From positions 101,157,353 through 101,221,352 of the forward strand of contig JAYESD010000006.1 of NCBI GenBank assembly GCA_036927565.1: a DNA stretch of 64,000 nucleotides, given 5' to 3'. The DNA is from Tuctoria greenei. Its lineage: Eukaryota; Streptophyta; Magnoliopsida; Poales; Poaceae. The number at the start of each line of letters is the position of its first letter. Position 1 is the stretch's first letter. The translations under genes and the position numbers were made by a program. This document shows, piece by piece, positions 1-9,537 of this stretch. Under the pieces are notes generated by a model that was given only the letters and a program-made list of their open reading frames with translations, did not search any database and was not told the DNA's origin.

Positions 1-930
1 AAGGTCCAGTTCTATGCCTGGTCGGGTATATGAACTCCCGAAGTTGGCAGTGAACTGCTGGCACAGTTCCGCCCAACTGTTGATGGAGTCGGGCGGGAGG
101 ATCATGAACCAAGACCTGGCGGTCCCGGTTAAAGCCACAGGGAAATAATTGGCCATTACGGCCTCGTTGCCTCCTGCCGCAAGGATTGCAGTGGAGTAGA
201 TTTGGAGAAATTTGGCAGGATTGACAGTCCTGTCAAATTTCTCCGGCAGGTGAGGCCGGAACTTCTGCTGCCATTTGACCATGCGTAGGTGCATGGCTAG
301 GGCTGAACAGCCTCCTCCTACTCCCTCAGGAGCAGGAATGTCCCAAGCCTCTCACCTCTCGTGAGCATGCTCGATGTGGACGCGGCCGTCCTGTTGACGG
401 TAACAGCGATCAAGCTCCGCCCGGAGGTCGTGAGTCAAAAGCCTGGTTACCATATGGGTATGTCGCGCCCCAGAAGGTAGTGGCATCGCCTGTTGAGATG
501 CAGCACGCCTCCTGTGTTGCGAAGCGTGCAGACCAAGTCTATCCGACACGGTCCAATGCTGTGATGGGGCCCGCCGTGAGGGGGGAGGACCTTGGTTGCT
601 GATGCGACCGGCTGCTGCTGCAACCAAATGTTCCACATCAGCTCTCCACTGCTCCATTGCACCCTGGGATGGTCCTGGAGGCGGTGGACGTTGAAGAAGA
701 GCACGCGCAGCATGGAGCGCGTGTTCAGGATTGTTGTTTGCCAATGCAGTGACCAACCCAGACGCCCCATCTCGCTCCCCAGCTTGATTTGCCGGTGCAG
801 ACGGTGGCAGTGGTGGCATGACTCCTGCTGGAGCCACAGCGCCTGCTGGTTGCTGCATGTTGGAGGGGTTGCTTCCAGCAGGTTGCGCAGCAGGGTTGTC
901 GTTGGACGATCCAGCAGCAGAGTTCACCAT
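1..930 (-). pseudogene. Gag of Tat-lineage element, partial, one in-frame stop
   Basis: The frame opens at 930 with an Ala/Pro/Asn-rich N-terminus and reads on past position 1. A single in-frame TGA at 352-354 interrupts it. Beyond the stop the same frame continues into the conserved retrotransposon Gag domain: KFLQIYSTAILAAGG, then VMANYFPVALTGTARSWF, then SWAELCQQFTANF. This domain forms the virus-like particle capsid. The stop replaces what was probably an Arg codon (CGA to TGA). The nucleocapsid and pol are off the left edge. Confidence 0.75.
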
Positions 931-1204
931 CCTTGAATCTCAGGCGCCCCTTCTTGGTGCACCAACTGTCGGAGTTTGGTTCCAGCAATTCTCCTGGTAC
1001 TACCGTTGGCTGCCCGCGGAGTTTATAGTTCGGTTGTGGGTGCGCAGAGATTCAGAACATGATGGCAAGTTGACACGAGGATTTACATGGTTCGGGTCGC
1101 CTAAGCGTAATACCCTACTCCACGGGGTGTGTAGTTGTTGTATTGAGCATCTGAGCACTTGTGAGCGTGTGTAAGAGCCGAGTCTGGAAGAGTCTTCGAA
1201 CGTG

Positions 1205-1228
1205 CCCCCCCCCCCCCCCCCCCCCCCC
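1205..1228. repeat. C24 homopolymer
   Basis: There are 24 consecutive C on the plus strand (G24 on the element's sense strand), about 20-45 bp downstream of the TATA box. It would fall at or near the transcription start. The length may be unreliable in an assembly. Confidence 0.9.
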
Positions 1229-1248
1229 GTGTATTGCTCGACCAGTCC

Positions 1249-1255
1249 TTTTATA
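1249..1255 (-). promoter_or_regulatory. TATA box of Tat LTR
   Basis: The minus strand reads CTATAAAAGG. It lies about 580 bp into the LTR and upstream of gag, where the U3/R boundary is expected. Confidence 0.5.
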
Positions 1256-1836
1256 GTACAAGGACTGGTTATTACATCGTTAGCCTAGCCCGACATGTGG
1301 CCCTGGCTTAATACACAATTAATGAGCTTAATTACCCTTAATAGTGCAGTAACACGCCTTAACAGTACAGTTACTGGTATTAAGGGCCCTCTGATCATGT
1401 GTCATTAAGATGGTATTAATGACACTTAATCGGGTCTTGAAGTCCTTGATTGTCCCTTGAAGGTCCGAGCCATTGGGGGTCCACCAGTCTAATTGTTGAA
1501 GTTGAAGGTCCAGCGGTTGGACACGTGGCAGCTCCAGAGCTTACCGTCTGGGACGGGTAGGTTCGGTGCTGTTGTACACGTGTCAGTACTGGAGATTCCC
1601 TCTGTCGGGGGTTAGGTATGGGAGTGCCGCACATGTATTTAGCCCGGAGCTATTCCATGTGTGGGATGTAGCTCCGGTTGCAGGATACACGTGGCAGCAC
1701 AAGGACTAACCATAAAAGGGAGGCAGGTCCGGTTCCGTATGACACGTGGGGCCTTCGGGGAACTTCAACTAGATAGGTGAAGTTCCTTTGCTCTTTTTGC
1801 AGTCCCAAGGGGTATTCAGTATGTAGGGTACCGACA

Positions 1837-1940
1837 AGCTTCTACAGCATGAGCACCTTACATGTCTCTCAAGCAGCCTAGATCCTAAGCAACAAAGACT
1901 CAAATAGTGAGAGGGAAAACGGTGCCCTCAGCATGGCCCT
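1837..1940 (+). pseudogene. Left piece of CACTA-type Ulp1 gene fragment
   Basis: This stretch lies between the Tat LTR and the Tekay insertion. Its last bases read in frame (ENGALSMAL) into the sequence that resumes at 12281 on the far side of the Tekay element, allowing for the gccct duplication. It is therefore the upstream continuation of the Ulp1-type pseudogene at 12281-13884. No more of the gene is seen to the left. Confidence 0.55.
1936..1940. repeat. Target-site duplication, left copy (gccct)
   Basis: gccct directly precedes the LTR start TGTGACACTC at 1941 and is repeated exactly at 12276-12280. Confidence 0.9.
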
Positions 1941-4749
1941 TGTGACACTCGGTTCCGAAAATGAACCAAGTGAACGCATATGTTTGCTCAGGATGTTCAA
2001 CACACATACACGAGTGCATTCACAAAATAGTATATAGAAAATTACCACAGAACAAGATTAATTAACCAAATTTTATTACACAATTCATAATATCCTCGAG
2101 TACAAGCTCTAATGAATATTAATGACAAGTTCAACTAATGCAGCGAAAATAAACTAATTAGGCAAAATAAACAACTAGGCAGCATAAGCAATAGGGTAGC
2201 GCAGCTCCAACAATCCACTAGCAAGTTGATGGTAGACACGGCCTAGAACTCCGCATTATCGCCATTAAACTCCCAATCCTGACCAGCAACTGTTGGGAGG
2301 GGGGGATTGCAAGGGTGAGTACATGTCGTACTCAACAAGTGTGGAAAGTATGACATGTAACTAATTCAAATGACGGATATAATAATGTCTAAGTGCTGAA
2401 AAGTACATTAAGACATTTGAAAAAAAACAATATATTATATGTATGTTAAGTAAACCCATCATAAGCCATGTAATCATCATAATTCCAATCCATATCCCAG
2501 ATTTCTCATTACCATTAACCATAACCATTGCCATAAACCATAATACCATCACATAACCAGTACCAAACCATAACCTTCCCAAAAACCATCCCAATACCAG
2601 GTTCCCTTTAATCATGGAAGTCGTCCACGTGCCCATAACAGGGAGCACGACTATCATGATAGTTTTAATACTCTGCATAGTTTGTACCACTTTACCCACG
2701 TGTTTGTAATTTCATCACCTTTCGATGACTAGAACCTCTATTATGTTGTCTCACACTTCCATTGGTGTGTGGCCAAGATATCACAAAATAGCCTTTACAA
2801 AGGGATTACTAGCCTATTTAGACCCCACTGAGGTTTCACCGGTGGCGATGCCTCCAACTGAGCAAATATTCAACCAAGGGCCCCCTCTTGAGTCATTCGG
2901 ATCCCAGGGTAGTCCCACCAAATCATCAACAAACCCAATGCGACTACCCCTTACCTGATCATCCTTAATGGTCCAAATAGCACTGGCAAGGTCCTAATTA
3001 ATCAGCTATGTCGCACCCATATTTGGCCTCGTGGTGGCACTGTAGTCCAGGATTATTCTCGCATGAACCGGTCCTTAGATCTAAAGCAAGCAAACAAACC
3101 ATATCAGCCAACCCATCCACATACCAAGCTTGCTTAGATCAACCATTACTATATCGTATTAACCAGTTCATGTTAATCATAATCTCATAAATACATAATT
3201 AAGTTAAGTGGTATAGTTGTTTTCCCAACCATATTAATTGAGCGAAACAAAAAGGTAAAAAGCCCGTCCCGACTCTCTACCATAAATTCCAGGTCACAAG
3301 GGTGGTCAAACAAAGCTAGTAAACTTCCTACCATAGGATTCCCATCAAATTGACACAAGCGTGCAGTTTTGCAAACAAAACATTTATTTTAAAACAGGAT
3401 CAATATGCTTCAAGGACACTTGCCTTGCTCCTGGGATTGGTTCGGGTCAAAACCTTCAAACTCTTGATGCTGTAGATCCTCTGTGGCACTCTCTAGCACA
3501 AATCCGTCTAATCCGCACAATAAACATACAAGACAAGAAACACAATCAAAGAGTGCACAAACATTACTCAATATGACATGACATGCATGGTTAATGCAAA
3601 TGCATGGTATAACTTGTTAATAGATTGCTTTTAAATGATCATTATCTAGTACTAATAGATTTTAACAAGTTTATATAGGTTTGGATTTGATTAGATCAAA
3701 TTTTAGAATGAATTAAACACAATTTAACCAGGAAAATCGGACTAGTCCGCATAGGATCGGACAAGTCCGCACTGCGCGAAACTGATGAACTAGGGTTTTT
3801 TAGATCGACATGGATTTGGAGATTAGGGGTTGAATTCACGTAAGGAAGAGAAGATAGAAGGTATACCAGGTGTTTGGGACTCCAATGAATCAAGGATCTT
3901 GGAGGCAACACTTGGATCTTGACGATCTTGGGTTGATGAAGAACTTGATGGTGGATTGTTGATGAAGAACTAGGAGTTGATGGAGATCTTGATCCTCTTT
4001 CGTTTCCTCCTCCTCTTCTTGCTTGGGATCTCCTCGCCCCTCCTTGATGGCGGCTCTCGACGAACTCGGGTTTGGGTGGCGTGTAAAAGTGGCAAATAGA
4101 TGTCAAGCCAAGGGGTGGGGTTGTTTATATAGAGGTGGAGGCTAGGGTTAGATGGGTTTCGAGTTTGAGAGGAGTAGAGGATGGTTTAGAGTCCTACATG
4201 GGCTCTAAAAGAGTTAGGCATGACGTCCCTAGGCCCACTTAACGTGGAACCCAAGAAACAAGTCGTAAAACAAAAGATCAATTCGGAGTCGCGATTTATC
4301 GAACAAGTCCGAAAAGGACCGGACTAGTCCGAAGTTGTACAGAGAGAAATCGGACAACTCTGGCCAAAAATCGGACAAGTCCGACTTTAGTCAGAGAGGA
4401 AAACGGACAAGTCCGCTGGAACACCGAACTAGTCCAGACAAGTACAGGGACTTAGCAAATTTTCAAGGATTCTTGGAACACCGGACTAGTCCGCATAGGA
4501 CTGGACAAGTCCAAAAGTGTCCAGGGGCAAAAAAATAGACTAGTCCGCAGCAAAAATGGACAAGTCCGATCGAGGTCAGAGAGAAATCGGACTAGTCCGC
4601 ACCAAAATCGGACTAGTCCGCACTTTCCAGAATTTTAAGCGCAGTTTTGTTCCAAATAATTTTTAAACCTATTCCTCTTTATGTGGATTAATGTTAAACA
4701 TGTATATGAATGTATGCAGGGCATGATGCATGAACATGAGGGTGTTACA
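1941..4749 (-). repeat. 3' LTR of Tekay element (2809 bp)
   Basis: On the plus strand it runs from TGTGACACTC to GGGTGTTACA, so on the sense strand it starts TGTAACACCC and ends GAGTGTCACA. It matches 9538-12275 over its length, with indels, one of them in the palindrome array. The sense-strand TATA (CTATATAAA) is at 4124-4132. The part nearest the 3' end (1941 to about 3430) is also shared, inverted, with the LTRs of the deleted Tekay element at 50410-58577. Confidence 0.92.
4299..4622. promoter_or_regulatory. U3 array of CGGACWWGTCCG palindromes (Tekay 3' LTR)
   Basis: At least a dozen copies or near-copies of CGGACTAGTCCG or CGGACAAGTCCG lie within about 320 bp, between the LTR start (4749) and the TATA box (4124-4132) on the sense strand. 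Spacers vary, with recurring GTCAGAGAGAAA-like filler. Two more copies lie at 3748-3772. The position is that of U3 enhancer repeats. A regulatory role is inferred. Confidence 0.7.
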
Positions 4750-5282
4750 AACCTACCCCGCTTAAAATGAATCTCGCCCTCGAGATTCGACGCGGAAGAG
4801 AAGAGATAGGGAAATTCCTTCTTGAGTTCATTCATCCTCAAATTCCCATGTTGCTTCTTTTCTGTGTGGTGCTTCCATTGAACTTTACACCATCTAATGA
4901 CCTTGTTCCTTGTGACCCTCTTCTTGGTTTCAAAGATTTTGACCGGTTGTTCGGCATAAGTCAAATCTGCCCCTAATTCCAATCCTTCCATTGGCACTTG
5001 TCCTTCTGGTACTCTCAAGCACTTCTTGAGCTGGGAAACATGAAATACATCATGGACATCCGAAAGATGAGCTGGTATCTCCAACTTATATGCTACTTCT
5101 CCTCTTTTGTCCAAAATATCGAATGGTCCAATGTAGCGAGGTGCTAGCTTGCCTCTTATGCTAAACCTCTTATGACCCCTCATCGGTGACACCTTGTGGT
5201 AAACAAAATCTCCCACTTCAAAGGCTAATTTCCTTCTCTTATTGTCCGCATAGCCTTTTTGTCTTGATTGGGCAACCCTCAA
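4635..5282 (-). pseudogene. Integrase C-terminus and chromodomain (Tekay pol end)
   Basis: An open stretch holds the integrase C-terminal module (GKLAPRYIGPFDILDKRGEV, then HVSQLKKCL). It is followed by a chromodomain (EQPVKIFETKKRVTRNK, VIRWCKVQWKHHTE) that ends near the LTR in FPYLFSSASNLEGEIHFKRG. Chromodomains steer integration of chromoviruses to particular chromatin, often H3K9-methylated. The frame runs past 4749 into the 3' LTR before its stop. It is out of frame with the catalytic core upstream, so it is part of a broken polyprotein rather than a separate gene. Confidence 0.85.
4750..4769 (-). other. Polypurine tract of Tekay element
   Basis: The sense strand reads CATTTTAAGCGGGGTAGGTT immediately before the 3' LTR. 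This is the expected plus-strand priming site. Confidence 0.7.
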
Positions 5283-5411
5283 GTTTTCACGAATTATTTG
5301 GACTTGTTATTCGGCTTCTTGCAACACATCTAGACAAAATACTTGAGTTTCTCTTGCCTCATTCCAGAATAAAGGTGTCCTACACTTCCTTCCATAAAGC
5401 GTTTCATATGC

Positions 5412-6211
5412 TCACATTTTCAAGCTTGCTTGGTAACTATTGTTGTATGCAAATTCTGCATATGGCAAGCTCTTGTCCCAACCTTTCCCATGCTTTAAAG
5501 AACAAGCTCTTAACATGTCCTCGAAAATTTGATTGGTACTCTCGGTTTGTCCATCCGTTTGCAGGTGATATGCCGAACTGAAGTTCAACCTTGTTCCCAA
5601 TGCTTCATGCTATTTCTGCCAAAATCTAGAGGTAAATTGAGAACCTCTATCTGAGACTATCTTTTTCGGTACTCCTTGTCGACACACAATATGCTCCATG
5701 TATATTTTGGCCAATTGTGCAGCTGTATACTTGGTCTTCACAGGGACAAAATGAGCTGACTTGGTTAAGCGGTCCACAATTACCCAAATTGAGTCATAAC
5801 CAGACTGAGTACGTGGTAACCCAACTATGAAGTCCATTCCAATTTCTTCCCACTTCCATTCCTGGATCTTCAATTGTTGCAATAATCCAACTGGCTTTTG
5901 ATGTTCCGCCTTGACTCATTGACACACATCGCACAATGCTACATATTCAACTATGTCCTTTTTCATGCTACCCTACCAATAGCACGTCTTCACGTCCTTG
6001 TACATCTTCGTACGACCGGGGTGAATCGAGTATGGCGAGTCATGTTTAATATTGTCTCCCGAATACGCTTTACATTAGGCACGACAATCCTCTTACCAAG
6101 CCATAGAGTACCATGTTCATCCTCATCAAATCTGAATTCTCTCCCCTCTTGGGTCCTTTCCTTGATTTCTTGAAATTCCTCATCCTTAGTTTGGCCTTCC
6201 CGAATTTCTTG
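5412..6211 (-). pseudogene. Integrase zinc finger and catalytic core (Tekay)
   Basis: The core is in two open stretches. 5882 to 5610 has WEEIGMDFIVGLPRT (first catalytic Asp), IWVIVDRLTKSAHFVPV and VSDRGSQFTSRFW (second Asp). 5600 to 5412 has SSAYHLQTDGQTEST (catalytic Glu), then WDKSLPYAEFAYNNSYQ. The DDE residues are all present, but a frame break separates them. From 5883 to 6211 an HHCC zinc-finger region can be recognised only in shifted frames with stops. Integrase would join element cDNA to the chromosome; this copy cannot make a full protein. Confidence 0.85.
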
Positions 6212-7846
6212 CTATAAGGTAGGGTTTAACTCCATCATCTCCATCTCATTTACAAACCCAAGGTTCAACCGTTCAAACTCCCTACATAACTCGGATTGTA
6301 ATTCTCGAACCGTGAGTTGGTGACTTACTCCGTTTCTACTCAAAGCATCGGCCACTACATTGGCTTTTCCCGGATGATAGTTGATCCCCAAATCATAATC
6401 TTTGATGAGCTCCAACCATCTTCGTTGCCTCAAATTCAGATCCATTTGTGTGAAAATATACTTAAGACTCTTGTGATCCGTGTAAATTTCACACCTACGT
6501 CCAAGGATATAGTGTCTCCAAATCTTCAACACATGTACCAGGACTGCAAGTTCTAAATCATGTGTTGGGTAATTTTGCTCATGTTTCATCAATTGTCTTG
6601 ACGCATAGGCGACCACTTGACCCTCTTGCATGAGCACACATCTAAGTCCTTGTCTCAAGGCGTCGCAATATATGTCAAAACTCTTGCTTACATCCGGCAA
6701 AACCAAAACTGGGGCCGTTGTTAACCTCTTCTTCAACTCCTCAAAACTGTTTTGACAAGCTTCAGTCCATTCGAAAACCTTCCCCTTCATTAGCAACTCC
6801 GTCATAGGCTTGGCTATCTTGGAAAAGTCCTTGATGAATCTACGGTAATATCCAGCCATCCCAAGAAAACTCCTGATCTCCTTTACATTCTGCGGGGGCT
6901 CCCGTTTTAACACATCCCTCACTTTTCCTGGATCAACCGAAACTCCTCCCCCTGAAATGATATGACCCAAAAGCGATACTTCTCTCAACCAAAACTGACA
7001 CTTGTTGAACTTGCCATACAAATGATGCTCCCTTAATTTCTGCAGCGTAAGCCTCAAGTGTTCCTCATGTTCCTTCTCATCCTTCAAGTAGATCATAATG
7101 TCATCAATGAACACCACAACGAACTTATCCAAGTACTCCATGAAGACCTTATTCATGAGGTACATAAAGTAGGTAGGCGCATTTGTCAATCCAAAAGACA
7201 GCATGGTGTACTCATAAGATCCATACCGTGTCCTAAAAGCTTTCTTGGGTTTGTCCGATGGTCTAATCTTCATTTGAAAGTATCCCGACCTCAAATCAAT
7301 CTTAGAGAAGACACAAGCACCATTCATCTGATCAAAAAAGTCTTCTATGCGTGGCAAGGTGTACTTGTTCTTGATTGTTACCTCGTTGAGAGCTCGGTAA
7401 TCAACACACATCCTTTGGGATCCATCCTTCTTGTCCACAAATAGAATGGGCGCTCCCCAAGGTGAAGAGCTGGGCCGAATGAAACCCTTCTCTAGTCGCT
7501 CTTGAATTTGCTTCTTGAGCTCCGCTAATTCCATAGGAGGCATCCTATACGACCTCTTAGCTATAGGTGCAGTTCCAGGTATTAAATCAATAACAAACTC
7601 AATGTCTCGATTAGGTGGCATACCTGGCAACTCATCCGGAAATACGTCCAAAAATTCACACACTACCAGAATCTCGTCAATTGCGGCACCGTCCATATGA
7701 TTCAGCTCCAATCGCTTCGGTGCAGTTTGAGATGCTTCAAATTCTACGGTGATCTGTTCTTCATTAGTCAACTTCACTGTCTTTGTGGCACACCCAATAA
7801 CTCCATTGTGCTTCCTCAACCAGTCCATACTAAGTATAATGTCCAA
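6212..7846 (-). pseudogene. Reverse transcriptase and RNase H (Tekay pol)
   Basis: A 544-residue open stretch begins with the end of the protease-RT linker (MDIILSMDWLRKHNG). RT motifs follow: YRMPPMELAELKKQI, VDYRALNEVTIKNKYTLPRI, FSKIDLRSGYFQM, FGLTNAPTYFMYLMN, and FIDDI as the catalytic box. RNase H follows with FDIYCDALRQGL, AYASRQL, HDLELAV, YTDHKSLKYIF and NVVADALSR. The catalytic residues appear intact. The frame is not continuous with the protease upstream, because a short deletion between about 7846 and 7865 shifts it. Confidence 0.92.
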
Positions 7847-7859
7847 TCCTTCCCCTTAT

Positions 7860-8198
7860 TCAAAGGCTTACTTTTTTACATACTATATTTGTCCTCATCT
7901 CTCCTCCAGGAGACTTAACCAATAGAGTAAACTTCATATGAGAGATAGGCAAACTATACTGGGCAACATATTTTGATGCAATGAATGAATGCGATGCTCC
8001 AGAATCAAATAACATAATCGCCGGGTTGGAGTTTGCGAGAAACATATCAATGACCACGTCATCCGCTTGATGAGCATCCTCCTTAGAGATGTCCTTCACA
8101 TTACCCTGAGCAAAATTCTACTGTCCACGGTTTCCTTGCGGCTGTCCTCCATTGGGTCTTGAGTTTTGCCTCGTTGCATTGCTTCCTTGACCAAGGCC
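7860..8198 (-). pseudogene. Aspartic protease (Tekay)
   Basis: The active-site block MLFDSGASHSFIASKYV is clear, preceded by DVVIDMFLANSNPAI. The protease would mature the Gag-Pol polyprotein as a dimer. The stretch is in frame with gag apart from an in-frame TAG just after the zinc knuckle. It ends early at 7860, because the segment encoding the protease end is deleted relative to the copy at 54983-55275. Confidence 0.85.
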
Positions 8199-9269
8199 CT
8201 ACTTAGGACATTGATGTGCAAAGTGTCTCGCTTCTCCATGAGTATAGCACTTATTTACTCCACCGGGATTATTGGGGCGAGCTTGGTTCTGAACATTTGC
8301 ACCAGGGAAATTAGCACGAGGTGCAAACGGCATTGGAGGCCTAGGTGCTTGCATGACAGTGCGCTGCTGCACAAATTGAGCTGGGCAGGGTGCATATCCA
8401 GGGCGATGAGCAGGCGCAGAGGAGCTGTGATAAGGTGCATTAGGTGGTGCAAAGCAAGGGCGCACATTGCTTCCTTGTTGCTGTCCTTGATATGGTGCCT
8501 TCCTCCTGTTGTCTTGCTCCATCTCATGGACCTTGTTCTCAAGCACAATTGCTTTGTCCACAAACTTCTGAAAGTTGGCATAATCATAGCTGAGTAGTTG
8601 CACTTGGATTTCATTGTTCAAGCCCCTCATGAACAAGTATTGTTTCTGGCTGTCCCGGCTCACATCCTCAGATGCATACCTTGAAAGTTGAGTGAACTTA
8701 TTGAGATATTCACCCATGCTCGATCTTCCTTGCCTCAAGTTCTCAAATTCTTGCCTCTTCAAAATCATAACTCCTTCCCGCACATAATGAGAACGGAAGA
8801 TCTCTTTGAATTTGGCCCATGTAATTCTCTCTTGGTTCTCGTGAGCATTGCATAAGGAATCCCACCAATCCACATCTGCTCCAACTAGTTGATGAGAAGC
8901 AAAAAGCACTTTCTCCCGGTCAGTGCATTGGACAATAGCTAGCTTCTTCTCCACGGACTTGAGCCTACCATACGCATCTATAGGGTCAGCGGCTTGAGTA
9001 AAGGTTGGCGGCCTAGTCCTCATAAACTCTCCCAACCGGTTTTAAGGAGGTGGGGTTGACGATGGAGGCATGTGGGGCTGATTGTTGATGTTACCAGCCT
9101 GCAGCTGTCCCATGGTCTGTATCATGGTCTGCATGAGCTGGTTCTGCATAGCTAAAAGCTGCTCAATGTTGATAGCTCCCTGAGTAGGCCCTTGTCCACG
9201 ATTATTTTGAGGTGCTCCATTGTTCTCCTCCTCATCATTGCCATCCCTCTGGTTGCGACTTCTCACCAT
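8199..9269 (-). pseudogene. Gag (Tekay), one internal stop
   Basis: I place the start at MVRSRNQRDGNDEEE (9269), which matches the start in the related copy at 53831. The frame has one stop at 9042-9044, where the other copy has His. Visible parts are a Gln/Met-rich segment (EQLLAMQNQLMQTM), the capsid domain (WWDSLCNAHENQERITWAKF, FRSHYVREGVMILKRQEF), a basic Pro-rich tail and a nucleocapsid zinc knuckle. The knuckle reads CYTHGEARHFAHQC, so the second Cys of CCHC is His; the other copy has CYTCGEAGHFANQC. Confidence 0.88.
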
Positions 9270-9516
9270 CTGAAGAAAAGCAAGAGATAAGAATTTAGAA
9301 ACATCCCCAACTATATGCATCAAGGGATATGAAACTAAACAACTAGATACACTAACCTACGTGGACATGGCAATGCTAAAGCATCCCACAATCCTCTATT
9401 AAGCACACAAGCAAACAATATATAGCAACAGCACACCAAACAAAAACACATTGGTTCATGTATGCTCCTATGTGCTCTAAAGTGTCCATTCTATCTAGAC
9501 TGCGTCCTACGGTGAA

Positions 9517-9534
9517 CCTGTGGCTTTGATACCA
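9517..9534 (-). other. Primer binding site, tRNA-iMet type (Tekay)
   Basis: The sense strand reads TGGTATCAAAGCCACAGG three bases inside the 5' LTR end. It is complementary to the 3' end of initiator tRNA-Met, with one change from the usual TGGTATCAGAGC. Confidence 0.85.
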
Positions 9535-9537
9535 ATT

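Larger units (their letters stand above)
1..1836 (-). mobile_element. Tat-lineage Ty3/gypsy retrotransposon, 5' part (runs off left edge)
   Basis: Read on the minus strand, an LTR (1836 to 967) is followed by a short leader and a gag frame that continues past position 1. The LTR ends are TGTCGGTACC...CTCCGACA, followed by GTTGGTGCACC, a layout I associate with grass Tat-lineage (RIRE2/Cinful-like) elements. The gag resembles the one at 41087 on the plus strand. The element lies at the left edge of a CACTA-type gene fragment, so it is probably inserted in it. The other LTR and the target duplication partner of 1837-1841 (agctt) are outside the window. Lineage assignment is by motif recognition only. 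Confidence 0.8.
967..1836 (-). repeat. 5' LTR of Tat-lineage element (870 bp)
   Basis: The boundaries are set by the inverted termini TGTCGG at 967-972 and CCGACA at 1831-1836. On the minus strand the LTR begins TGTCGGTACCCTACATACTG and ends CAAACTCCGACA, immediately before the leader of the gag gene. It holds a TATA box at 1249-1255 and a 24-base C run just downstream of it. Only one LTR copy is in the window, so the limits rest on the terminal motif and the position of gag. Confidence 0.72.

Noticed and set aside
2361..2699. 112-residue Met/Trp-rich minus-strand frame, repeated at 9985-10293
   Set aside because: It is the GGTTATG low-complexity part of the Tekay LTR read through, present in both LTRs.
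3361..3576. 71-residue frame seen in all Tekay LTRs (start MQFCKQNIYF)
   Set aside because: Part of the conserved R-U5 segment. Conservation follows from LTR homology; the frame lies opposite or along LTR RNA without coding signals.
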